A stretch of DNA of 64,000 nt from Castanea sativa. Its lineage: Eukaryota > Streptophyta > Magnoliopsida > Fagales > Fagaceae. How positions within the stretch are numbered: position 1 is the first letter of the stretch; every line of letters begins with the position of its first letter. Positions 25,157 through 37,124 of the stretch are shown here, piece by piece. The stretch is taken from contig NC_134013.1 of the NCBI RefSeq assembly GCF_040712315.1, forward strand, positions 82,342,001-82,406,000, given 5' to 3'. The position numbers were made by a program, and so were the translations under genes. The notes under the pieces are model-generated. The model was not told the DNA's origin and made no database searches. It saw nothing but the letters and a program-made list of their open reading frames with translations.

Positions 25157-28100
25157 TTAAGTAATAGGCTTTAACCCCATTCCTCTCGATGAGCAGTTTA
25201 CTTGCTCTCTACTCAAACCTTTGGTTAATGGATCCGCTATATTCTCTTTTGACTTTATGAAGTCAATGGAAATAATTCCATTAGAAAGCAACTGCCTCAC
25301 GGTATTATGTCTTCGACGTATATGTCGAGACTTACCATTGTAGATATGACTCTGTGCCCTACCAATAGCTGATTTGCTATCACAATGTATACAAATAGAG
25401 GGCACAGGTTTCATCCACATTGGCATATCCTCCAGGAAATGACGAAGCCACTTTGCTTCTTCTCCTGCTTTGTCCAATGCGATAAATTCTGATTCTATTG
25501 TGGATCTAGCAATTCATGTTTGTTTAGAAGACTCCAAGATACCGCTGCACCACCAAGTGTAAAGACATGTCCACTCGTGGATTTGGTATCTTTTGTGTCA
25601 GATATCCAATTAGCATCACTATACCCTTCTAGTACAGCTGGATACCGAGTGTAGTGCAATCCATAGTTTAGAATGTATTTCAAATCCCTCAAAACCCTAA
25701 CTAATGCCTTCCAGTGGTCTTCCCCTGGATTACTAGTGTATCTACTCAACTTGCTGACAGCATATGCTATGTCCGATCTAGTGCAGTTCATTATGTACAT
25801 AAGACTGCCTATTATTCTCGAATACTCTAATTGAGATATGTCTTGCCATTTATTCTTAATTAGATGTAAATTTACATCTATAGGTGTTCTCACTAGACTG
25901 TCATCATATTTCTTGAATTTCTCAAGAACTTTCTTAACATAATATGATTGAGATAAGACAAGTCCATCAAATTTTCTAGAAATTTTCATTCTTAGTATCA
26001 CATCTGCAACACCTAAATTTTTTTATGTCGAACTTACTAGTCAACATTCTCTTGGTAGCTTTAATGATATCATTATTGCTATCTATAATGAGCATATCAT
26101 CAACATAAAGACATACAATGACATAGCCATTTGCAGTATCTTTAATATACACACATTTGTCACACTCATTTATTCTAAACCCATTTGACATCATTGCATT
26201 GTCAAATTTTTCATGCCATTACTTTGAAGCTTGCTTTAATCCATAAAGAGATTTAATAAGCCTGCACACTTTCTTTTATTGACCAGGAACAATGAACCCT
26301 TATGGTTGTTCCATATAAATCTCCTCATTTAATTCACCATTCAAGAATGCTGTTTTGACATCCATTTGATGTATCTGTAGGTTATGCAACACTGCAATAG
26401 TTATCAACATCCGAATGGATGTTATTCTTGTAATAGGTGAATATGTGTCAGAATAATCCACACCTTCATTTTGTTTGTAACCCTTTACAACAAGTCTTGC
26501 CTTATGCTTGTCAATAGATCCATCAGCCTTTAATTTCCTCTTGAACATCCATTTATATCCTAGAGATTTACAACCTAGTGGAAGATCTACTAGTTCCCAT
26601 GTATGATTTTGAAGGATGAATTCAATCTTACTATTGACAGTTTCTTTTCAAAAAGGCGCCTCAGGTGTAGAGATAGCTTCCTTGAAGTTTTGAGATTCAT
26701 CTTCTAACATATAAGTTAGAAATTTCAGACCAAACGATTTTGACGTTTTAGCCCTCTTACTACATCTAGACTCAATCTCATTTCTCTCTTCCATCAACTC
26801 TTGATCATGAGAGGTACTAGACGTAGACTCTAAGTTTCTCTTAAAAGAATTTGACACTTGCGTGGATTTGTAGGGAAATATTTCTTCAAAAAATACTGCA
26901 TTCCTTGATTCAATAATGATATTCACATTTATGTCAGGAACGTCGGATTTAAGAATTAAAAACTGATATGCACTACTATTATGAGCATAACCAATGAAAA
27001 CACAATCCATTGATTTTGATCCTATCTTTATCTTTTTAGGTATAGGGACAGCCACCTTTGCCAAACACCCCCACACCTTTAAGAATTGATAGGAAGGCTT
27101 TTTACCTTTCCATAACTCATATGGAGTCTTTTTGGCTTTCTTTCTAGGCAATTTATTAAGAATATAATTGGTGGAAAGAATAGTTTCCCCCCACAAGTTC
27201 AGTGGTAAACCAGAACTTATCAACATTGCATTCATCATTTCTTTTAAGGTTCTATTTTTCCTTCAGCAACTCCATTTTGCTGAGGTGAATAAGGTGCAGT
27301 GGTTTGATAAACAATACTATTTTGTAAACAAAACTCACCAAACAATAATTCATATTCCCTACTTCTATCACTCTTTAGAACCTTAATCTTTTTGTTGAGT
27401 TGATTCTCAACCTCATTCTTATATTGCATGAATGCCTCAATTGCCTCATCCCTGCTCTTTAGCAAGTATACATAACAGTATCTAATGCAATCATCAATGA
27501 AAGTGATGAAATATTTCTTACCACCTCTAGTTTGTACAGATTTCATGTCACATACATCACTATGTATTAAATCTAGAGATTCAGTGCTTCTTTCAACTGA
27601 TTTAAAAGATGCTCTAGCCATCTTAGCTTCCACACAAGTTTCACATTTATGATCAAAATCAATTTCAAATTTAGGCAATAAATTTAAATTGATTAGTCTA
27701 TGTAAAGTATGATAATTAACATGACTCAATCTACCATGCCATACATTAGATGACTCAAGCATGTAAATAGAAGATGCATCCTTATTATTATCAATGACAA
27801 TCATTACATTCATCTTAAACAGGTCATTGATCAAATATCCTTTACCCACATACAATCTACTCTTAAAGAGTGAAAATTTCTCAGACTCAAAAACCAACTT
27901 AAAACCATTTTTGCTCAACAATGAGCTAGATATAAGATTCTTTTGAAATTCTGGCACATGCAGTACATCTTTCAAAGTAAGAAACTTGCCCGTAGTCATT
28001 TTGAGCACAACCTTTCCAATTCCTTCAATCTTAGAGGTTGAAGAATTTCCCATGAAAATTTTTCTTCCATTACCCACAGGATTATATGTAGAAAACATTT

Positions 28101-28240
28101 TCTTTTCTGAATATACATGGCGAGTAGCCCCAGTGTCCACCTACCATTCCTTGGTATTTCCTCCTACCAAGTTCACTTCAGAAATCACAACAAAAATGTT
28201 CATGTTGGTTTGAGCCACAACTAGATTCACAACAATTTTG
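25157..28240 (-). pseudogene. Copia pol: protease, integrase, RT, RNase H (decayed)
   Basis: The frames are broken into pieces by stops and frameshifts. In order: the last residues before protease, then VDTGATRHVY (28140, DTG triad); GAG-pre-integrase WHGRLSHVNYHTL with C-X2-C of the zinc site; integrase core with LIHSDVCD and LKSDRSREY (the usual GGEY is changed); a conserved C-terminal block WGCLAKV (about 27060); RT with ARLVVKGYKQ and MDVKTAFLNGEL (26300-26548), the catalytic YVDDMLI (about 26110), and RNase H with GYSDANW...STSGHVF (25500-26000) and CDSKSAI...HI...DPLTKGL (25157-25477). Domain order INT-RT-RH is diagnostic of Ty1/copia. At least five breaks make it inactive. Confidence 0.85.
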
Positions 28241-28561
28241 TTTGACATCTGTATTCAACAAAATTTAAACAAATTAAATCCTCAAAACCAGTCAAGTTTA
28301 AGAAATAAATATAAATATTTGCTTCCAAATGTTACTGTGCAAAAAGGAAAAACAAGCCAACTATTACTATTACTATTATTATTATTATTGTTATTATTAT
28401 TATTATTATTTCTACACCGAATTGCAGAAATAAAGCAGTAGAGTAAACACAAACTAAACAATAGAATCTCAAAACCCAACCAAGCAACAAACCCAAAGAG
28501 ACAAAATAAGCCTAATATTATATAGTATATTATAAGCCAACTAAATTTCAACCCAACCAAT

Positions 28562-30953
28562 TGTGAGTGATTGCGACCTCGGCCCTAGCCCGCCAATTTT
28601 TTCTTAAACTGGGCCTAACCCGCGTGAACAAGTGGGGTCGTGATGCTCAAAATGAACGAATTCACTGTAAAATGTACTCCCCCCTAGATCGAGGGTTTTA
28701 CATGGAGTCGCCACTTATTTAATTTAAATAGAAAAATAAGAAAACCTTTAATAAAAAATGCTTATGTTGTATTAATATTTATGACAATTTAAATTAATTG
28801 TGTAACAACAACATTACAATGCTTTTTGTCCTAGATACAATCTAAGAAAAGTAAATTACATTGCTTTATTTCCTAATTACATTCTAAGAAATGTGAAATT
28901 GCACATACAAAATCATGATCTAGAACCCTTGATCTTGGTTCAGATGCTAATTTACGAGATGGGAAGGGATTAAGCACCCATCTCGCCCGGTAAAACCGGT
29001 CTCCTAGGTTAAGGTGACCAACATCATGTCATGTCAAACAAATACAAACAATATGTCATACAAACATGTTAATTTGCAAGAATTGTAAGTAAATATGTGT
29101 TTTGAAGATAATGGCATGTTCATCCAAAAAATCAATGTAAACAAAGAATTACTAGCCTAGACATATTCATCTAAGCATGTGAAAACAAAGAAGAAAAAAA
29201 AAACAAAGTTTTCATGTTATTTTTCATTAACATAATTGCAAAGAGAAGAAAATAAATAAAAATGAATAAAACATTTAAGCATATTTGATCATCCAAGCAA
29301 TTATGAAAAGAAGTAAAGGAAAATCCCTTAGACATGTTCATCTAGAGAAAATCAAAATACTTAGACATGTTTGTTCAAGCATTTAACAAAGCAAAACAAC
29401 TACCTAGACATGTTCATCTAAGTATTTAAGAGAAAGTTGTGTTTTAGTCTAGAAGTGTTCATCTAAGCATTCAAGAGAAAATTTGTGTATTAGCCTAGAA
29501 GCGTTCATCTAAGCATTCAAGAGAAATATCAATGAGACATATAGGCATGTTAAACATATCATGAAAGAAACAAATAATGATTTGTTAAACATTTATTCAA
29601 GCATGTATAGAAAGTTAAGAACATAATTAACTACTTACCAACATAGAACATAAATTAAAAGGGGGAAGTGATCACTTAAAGAGCTAAGGAGAAAGCAAGG
29701 AAGTACTCAACTACAACCAAAGTAAGAACAATTGGTTGCACAATAGCTTTTCTTTTTTGCTTTCTCACTAGCTCTCTAGAGGGAATTCGGGGTCCAGAAA
29801 ATGGAAGAGGTCTTCTCTATTTATAGAGGAAGGGATGGCTGAGCTTTAAAGCTAATAGCTAAGTAATTAGCTTTCTTCTAAAGCTAAGGGAGGAGATAAA
29901 CCTGTTTAAATGAGCTGGAACGGATTTGGTGTTGATCCCCATTTGAAATTTGAAAGGAAGTTGAAGATGATGCTGAACTTGTGTTATCTTCTGCACCTGT
30001 TTCGTATTTTGGCTCTAACTTTTTGTTCAAAATTTTAATTGATTCAAAATTTGTGTTTTCTAAAAGGAAATTCAATTCTCTACAAATTTTCCAGAAATAG
30101 AGAAAACCAATTTTCAACGTTTTCCAAGCTAAAAATGCGATTTAAGTTGCCGCTGAAAATAGTAACGTTTTTTGAGCGTTTTTCTGCTTTTTGAAAATTT
30201 TGAAAGAATGTATCTGTTTTCCTATCCAATTTGTTTTTCAAAAGCTTTCTTCTGAAGCTGAGGGAGGGAAAAAGCCTATTAGATAAGCTTGATCAGATTG
30301 GGTGTTGATCCTCATTTGAAATTTTGAAAGAAAATAGAAGATAATGCTGAATTTGTATTATCTTCTGCACATGTTTCAAATTTTGGCCATAACTTTCTTC
30401 TCAAAATTCCAATTGATTCGGGATTGATGTTTTTTGAAAGGAAATTTAATTCTCTACAACTTTTCCAGAAATAGAGAAAATCAAATTTCAACGTTGTCCA
30501 AGCCAAAAATGCGATTCAAGTTTCTGCTGAAGATAATAATGTTTTTTGAGCATTTTTCTTCTTCTCTTTTTTTTTTTTTTTCATGAATCATATCTTTCTC
30601 TCTCCAATTTTTTTTTCAAAAGAGCAGATAAGATGCTATAAAGGAAAACATTTTTTATTTAATAAATAAATAAATAAAATGAAATCCAATCAAAATTCAC
30701 ACGTAATTAATTTTAAATTAATTCTTGTTGGAACCAATCAAAATTTAGTGTTTAAGATAGGACATGATTGGGCCCATTGTGTAGGTGAGTCATGATCATT
30801 GAAAATTGATTATATGATAACTTTTGATCAGGTGGTCTGATCAAAACCCATGACATACCATTATGATCGTTAGAGCATCAAGATTTGTTTTGTATCACAA
30901 ATCTGAAGATCTACCAGTTGGTTAAATGCAAGTTGTAAAATGGGGTGTCAACA
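28562..30953 (-). mobile_element. 2.4-kb solo LTR in the copia leader
   Basis: Begins TGTGAGTG and ends TGTCAACA on the plus strand, so the minus strand opens TGTTGACACCCCATTTT, a common plant LTR start. The 5-bp target duplication ccaat (28557-28561 and 30954-30958) is perfect, and the uninterrupted site survives in the truncated leader near 22030. There is no internal region. Inside are a 340-bp diverged direct duplication (about 29870-30210 and 30230-30570) and several decayed short repeats of 'tagacatgttcatctaagca' between 29150 and 29530. Confidence 0.75.
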
Positions 30954-31272
30954 CCAATGCAGGAACAATTCACACAGACCAGCAAATCCAAATATATAGA
31001 CCAAAGCCAGTCAAACAAGGATTCATATAAGACAAAAAGGCCCTAATAAAATAATATAAAAAGGAAGAAGAAAAGATCAACTAACTATACAACAATCTTA
31101 GTCAAGCACGTAACCGACGTTATCAAAAGATCAAAGTTCACGATAAACACAAAATCAGTTTTCTAAATTTCGCGCAGCGTATCTACTGTTATTGATTTAG
31201 CATTTTTTCAACAAACACAAATTCCTTTCACCGTTAAATCACAAAAATAAATTTTGAAATCTGCTTTAAGAC

Positions 31273-31387
31273 TGTTGGTTATATTTCAACAATTTATTTT
31301 TGTGATAAAGCAAAAAGAACAATACACAGATCTAAGAATAAACAAAAAAACAAATAGATGTAAAAGACAAAAGCAATAAACAAATAC

Positions 31388-31432
<45 letters not shown>

Positions 31433-32031
31433 AAATTTGAAAATAATTAAAAACTCACAGACCAAATGCGTGAAGAATGAACAATTTAGATCAAGTCTTG
31501 TGTTTGACACAATCTCCATAAAGCAGATTTTGCCCCTCACACAATTACTGTGGTGCTTTGAGACACACGGATGTTTGCCTCCCAAGATAAAATGATCTAC
31601 AGCATGAAAACAAAGCATTCAAGGTCGTGCTCTGCGAACTACTCAATGTCTATTGCTCTCTCTTTTACACAAAATGAAAATGCACAAAATATTCTCACTG
31701 GGAGAATTTTTCTAAAAAGTAGTTTTTTATGAATAAGGGACTATGTAAAAATTATACGTTACTGAACATGGACTCTGTTTCAGTAATAACTGTTGTGCAC
31801 AGACTAACTGACTCAAAAAATTAAAATAATAAAATATTATTATTTGGACAAATAAGCTCAATCCACATATGCCAAAAGCCTAACTCAATGTCCAACTCTT
31901 GAGTATATAAACTAATATATTATCTCTTTCATTTTCTATGTGGGACTCATGATTTTTACCACTTTTAATAACATCTTCAAGTGAACATAAAAATATCAAC
32001 TTCTTATTCACTCCATACTATTTTTCCAACA
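31273..32031 (-). mobile_element. Copia LTR (5' LTR of the complete unit)
   Basis: 759 bp, TGTTGG...CCAACA on the plus strand, matching the other LTR throughout. It includes an (AT)n run of about 20 units (31392-31430) and the empty MULE target site 'atattattatttggac' near 31845. The right end meets CRK flank DNA at aatgataatctac. I could not recognise a primer-binding site next to the inferred inner border. Confidence 0.6.
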
Positions 32032-33290
32032 AATGATAATCTACGATTACCATGTGGTGTGTTAATACTCAATCTCTTTGTTTCCTACATAAATGGTATA
32101 TTATGGGAATTATTAGCAAGGCTTTCGTTCACTACAACTTTCTTACCCTACTTTCGTGGTTGGTGGGTCAAGGGCTAAAGTTTCCTTGTGGCGTACGTTA
32201 GGGATTACCGCGTTTTCTTTTCCTCATTCAAAATCAATATTCCTGAAATGGAAAATTAACTTCAGGTTTTCTCGTCCAAAACATTCCCAAAATGGAAATA
32301 TCAACTTTAGAAGAAAAAAAATTATTAAGGTATTTTTTTTTAGAGTAAAAAAAGGGTGGCTTACATGTGTTATCATAGCTGACCACACCCCACAAATACA
32401 TCGCCTGTGAGTACCACCAACACATAATGGTGCCCATGACTTGGTAAACCCCTCTTATGTACCTTTTCTCAATTTTCAAACTTCACCTGAGTCACTCTTT
32501 CTAAATTTATTATGAGTTCTTTTAATACCATAGAAAAACTCACAATTTTTGTACGTGTTAAATTGTAATTAGTTATATGTCACTTTTTACATATATTTAG
32601 CAATTTTTGTACGTCAATCACAGTCAGTACTCATATGAAGAGTTGTGGCAAAAATTAAACAATTTCTTTGGCGTTATTAGATTTTTGTGTGTGTAAATTT
32701 GTGGTTATTCCTTTCCACGTCTAACATTCCTATAGATACTTTGAAAAACAATGCTTTGGAGATTGGACTCTTTGTTTTTTGTTTTTTTTTGGGAAGACCA
32801 TAAGTTCAAAACAGACAAACTGTCTCCCAAAAATGAAAAAGATTGAGTTACTTCCGTATTTCTAAGGTTCTATCTTCTAGGAGGACCCACACATTTGACT
32901 ACACACTTTGTAAATTCTTTGTGTATTTGTGATATAATAAGAAGATATTATGACATTTTTTTTCCAACTATTTAGATTTCACATATCTTCAACTTCAATT
33001 TGTCAACTTAAGGGGGAATTTGGTAAAATAGTTTGAGATGAGATTCTTGTAATTTTTTTAAATACGTGTAGATGAAAAAATGTGTGAAAAAAGTATGTAA
33101 TGTTGTTTAAAATGTGAAAATGTGAGTTTGTGATTACTTACTAAATATGCCCTAAATTTCTTAAAAATCCCAACTCTTTCAGCCAAGCACAATGAATGTT
33201 TATATCCCCTACAATTTTTAATTTATATTCATTTTTCTAATGAATATCCATGTTCAAGTCCAATTCTACTCAATCCTAGTTAACTGCACA
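32032..33290. other. Upstream flank of CRK copy 2
   Basis: No gene. Pieces match the region upstream of copy 1 (for example ttccacgt.taacattcc and 'agccaagcacaatg.atg' before the start codon). At 33180-33285 the leader and beginning of the first exon are still traceable, then similarity is lost. Confidence 0.55.
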
Positions 33291-34735
33291 TAGCCCAATT
33301 AAAAAAATAATAATAATAAGAATTGAAACTCTCTCAGGGTCTTTCTCTCTCTTCTATATCTTTGTGAGTCTGTATACATATTATTGAGTGTGATTGTGTG
33401 AGTGAATAACTGAATATTAACCTTGTTATTAAATATAAGATACACAAATTTTTAAGAATCAGTGTTTTTGATGTAGGCGAAAATTGAACTTTAGATTTCT
33501 TATTCAATTAATATTAAAGATTTTACTAGTTGAGCTAACTGGAACCCACCAGTGTAGTTGAAACTTGAAAGTGAATGTTTTATATTATATAAAATAGTGT
33601 GTTGTTTCTCATACATTAATATATTTGTAGAACAGGGGTGGCCCAACAAACTTTGAGGCTTAAGGCGATATATTTAAATGAGGCATTTTTGTTATTAATT
33701 AAATAATATTTAACTAGTTTTCAATATCATAATTTTTATATTACAAAAATGCATTCTTTTTATCTTGTAATATGTTTTTTTTTTTTTTGAAGAAATGCTA
33801 AAATTATAACAAATTTTACTAAAAAAACATACAAATATTATAGTAATGAATGTGATTAATGACACTTCAAAAAGATAATAAACAAGTATTTAAATTAATG
33901 ATGTTAGGGATATTATAAATTTTACAACATGATGCTTATAAAGATGTATTACTAAGTAATTTAAAAATGCATTTAATAGGTTGTTGGCGTCTACAAATCA
34001 TTTTAATTGTCACATCAATTTGTATAAAGGTTTTAACTTTTAAAGTAAAATTTATAGTATTTATAGTATTTTCCTATCCAAATTATTTCTTGTAATTAGT
34101 AACTCATATTTGTAAGCCATATGTATCTAAAATTGTAATATCTCTAACATTACTCAATTCTTTGATACTTCTTAAAAGTAGAAGAAAAATGTAAAACTAT
34201 TTTTTTTTTCCTATATCTCAATATATATATATCTCAATTTTTGCCCCAAAATTTGGGGGCTTTTTTCTAGTAGGGCCCTAGGCGATTGCCTAAGTGGCCT
34301 AAGCCTAGGGCCAGCTCTGTGTAGTTACTGCTCAAACTTTATATGTTAAACACCCTAGAAACACTTGAATTTAGTAACCTAAGCAAATAGATATTGCTTC
34401 TCTAGAACGTGGTCCTAAATTACAACTAACAATATTGGAATAATTCTTTAATTCATGGTATGAAATCGGTCAAGTGTATCTCAAAATGAAGTTTTGTAAC
34501 AAGATGAAAAATGAGTTTTTGAGTGACTGTTTAATTGTGTATAAAGAAATAGTGATTACCAAACCAATTAGTTTAGCAGTAATTATAAATGACTTTAATA
34601 CACACACTTTGTTGACTTAAAATTAATTTATAAAATAAAATATTATTTTTAGTAATGACAGCTCACCTTAAAAAAATTTCTGGCTCTGTTACTCTTTGTG
34701 AGTGCGACCCAGCTGAAGCTCCCACTCACCCTTTT
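33291..34735. other. Foreign DNA replacing CRK copy 2 ectodomain
   Basis: About 1.4 kb with no similarity to the CRK first exon sits where the signal peptide, first DUF26 domain and most of the second should be. It includes a hAT-like element (33633-34319); the rest is unassigned AT-rich sequence. Confidence 0.55.
33633..34319. mobile_element. Decayed hAT-like non-autonomous element
   Basis: Ends CAGGGGTGGCCC and GGGCCAGCTCTG form an imperfect 12-bp inverted repeat typical of hAT ends. Subterminal 'gaggcttaaggcga' and 'taagtggcctaagcctagg' extend the likeness. Flanks share only 'tgtag', so the 8-bp duplication is eroded. No transposase. Confidence 0.5.
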
Positions 34736-37124
34736 AAAGGTTTATGGGTTGGCTCAGTGTTGAGAATCAGTAAGTGGCATTGCTTGTGAGGAGTGCTTGG
34801 TTCATGTGCTCCAAAGGAAGAAGGGAGAGTCTTGAATGTAGTTGTTACATGCAAAAGTTTTATTATAATTTGAGCGATCCAGTGGGAGGAGATAATCATG
34901 GGGATCAGTTTTAGTTTCCTTCTTTTTTTTAAGCTCATTAAAGCAATTAGTCTTACTATTTCCTTAAAGTTCATCAATAAGTTGTGTTGGAATTGTGTTT
35001 GAACTCTGGAGTGGAGAATTTGGCCTTCAATCTTCCTCTAAAAATTTTGAGAAGCACTTTATCTGGAATTCTCTATAAGCATATATCAAATTGGTAACTG
35101 CATAATCACTTTGTTGTTGTTGTAGTTTTTATTTTCATTATTATTATTATTTAATCAGAAGCACTTCATTATTAATATGATAGAAAACCCCTTCAAACAT
35201 AGATAATTCCACTAATGACCTCACAATCAATTTGTATAATTATCCAGTCAAACAAATTAGAATTCTTCTTGTGTGTGTGTATATTTTTGTGGGGATTACA
35301 AAGTGCTTTTATTTCATTTCATTTTTTTTTGGTAAAACAATTTAATTTCTAATGAATATTTTTTACTGATTAATATGTTAATCTTTGTTAGGAAACCTCT
35401 CTGCTAGTCCTTACTTTGGCTGCAACAACTTTAGCTTTGGGCTTTGTGTTGATTATCACAACTGTTGTTTGTACTGTGAGGAAGAATGAGAATGTATTGA
35501 AGAAAAGGAAAAGGTACCTATGTTTATATTTAGATTCAGAAGGATTACTAGAGATTCACTTTTAATCTTAAGTGGTAGTTCGGTTAATCAGCCAAATTCA
35601 AGGAAAAAGATTGTCTGACTTGTTGAGTTTATAAATAGCTTATTTTTCTGGCATTTGTTTCAGAGAAGCAATTAGGAGGTCTGTTGTCCATCTTATACAA
35701 GTCCAAACCCTATGTATTATTTGAAAGTCTAGAAAGGACCACAAATTACTTCCACAATTCCAAAAAGCTGGGAGAAGGACATTCTGGTTCAGTTTTGCAA
35801 AGTAACTTCAAGTTTTATTTTCTAAATTATTTGAGGGAATAAGAATTTTGTACATTTCTTTGTGTTAATCAGGGAATTTTACCAGATGGGAAGGTTGTTG
35901 CTGTTAAGAGGCTCTTCTTCAATAGTACAGAAAGGGCCCTGAAAGCCTTCTTGTTTATGAATATGTGCCAAATCAAAGCCTTCTTGATCACTTTTCTGGT
36001 ATTGTAATATAATCTTGAACTCCTATTCATATAAGAATATTGACTTTTCCTATTCAATTCATTTACTTGTGCACCTTTTGTGTCAGTTGAAGAGAATCTT
36101 CGGCTGCTAAGGTGGGATGTAAGGTATAAGATCATACTGGGTACAGCTGAGGGCTTGGCCTATCTTTATGAGGAATCAAATTTGAGAATTATCCACGAAG
36201 ACATGAAATTAAGCAATATCCTACATGATGGGGATTTCGAGCCGAAGATTATTGCAGATTTTGGACTTGCTAGATTATTTCCAGAAGATAAGAGACATGC
36301 AAACGCTATTACTTCTCGTTCAGTGTAAGTGCCTAGGGATATTATCTTCCCATTTTGCACCTTTTTTTTTTTTTTCAGTTTTGGCATTATGTAGGTACGT
36401 GCAGCTTAGCATCACTTTTGCATGGAGCAAATGTCCTGTCTTCTACTGTTAATTTTTGTCATGCAAAGGTGAGTAACATCCACCTTAGGGGAAAAAATAG
36501 TAGCAATTTTGTGACGTCTTTTTTTTTTTTTTTCTGTCATAGATTGACAATTTTCCTCACTACTATGCACTATACCTATTATCTCTAATTTATTCCTATT
36601 TCTAAATGTGCATCTTTAGAGGTTACATGTCTCTAGAGTATGCATGTTTTGGCAGGATAATTGAGAAGGAAGATGTTTTCAGTTTTGGAATTATTGTCCT
36701 GCAAGTTGTATGTGGACAGAGGAATTGGTGTTTTCAAAATTCTCATCATATGCTAACAATGGTAAATCTTTTTACCTGACGTATCACCAATTCATGTTAT
36801 AGAGAAATTGTTTTCTTATTTGAAGAATCAAGACTGAAATCTTTAACAAAACTTCTTTTTCTTTTTTGGGTTCTTTATAAGGTTTGGAATCTTTATAAGA
36901 AGGGAAGGCTATGTGAAGCTGTTGATCCAGTCTTAGAGGCTAATTTTCAAGAAGTGGAGGCTTCCCGATTACTTCAAATAGGGTTGGTTTGTGCACAATC
37001 TTTAATGCTAAGGTCATCAATATCAGTAGTTGTGAAAATGCTAACTGATCAACATGAAATTCCTCAACCAACAGAGCCATGGTTTGTTAGTTCTTGCATT
37101 GGAGAAAGTAGTCAATTTGTTTGA
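34736..37124 (+). pseudogene. CRK copy 2, broken receptor-like kinase
   Basis: Remnants: the end of the second DUF26 domain (34736-34900) with a TGA just after the conserved GLAQC, a frameshifted transmembrane exon (35392-35513, 122 bp against 111), exon 3 (35664-35801), exon 4 (35873-35998) with 85 bp deleted across the alpha-C region, exon 5 (36087-36324), exon 6 (36620-36761) and exon 7 (36882-37124). In exon 5 the HRD motif reads HED, so the catalytic-loop Arg is lost, and one extra codon precedes DFG. In exon 6 the APE position reads SLEY. With no signal peptide, no first DUF26 and a damaged kinase it cannot make a receptor. Splice sites of exons 5 to 7 are still intact. Confidence 0.88.

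Larger units (their letters stand above)
21630..32031 (-). mobile_element. Ty1/copia composite: partial leader - LTR - pol - leader - LTR
   Basis: Reading minus strand 5' to 3': LTR (31273-32031), short leader interrupted by a solo LTR (28562-30953), decayed pol (25157-28240), polypurine tract, LTR (22347-24575, with a MULE-like element inside), and then a second copy of the leader (21630-22346) that stops abruptly at the start of the protease motif. This equals LTR-internal-LTR-partial internal, a tandem arrangement expected from recombination between LTRs. No gag domain remains in either leader. Flanks are CRK-duplication DNA on both sides. Confidence 0.75.

Noticed and set aside
22000..31280. 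Standard tRNA-Met primer site next to the copia LTRs
   Set aside because: No TGGTATCAGAGC-like string was found at the inferred inner LTR borders; an 8-base CGCTGCGC match to internal initiator tRNA lies about 90 bp away, too weak to call.
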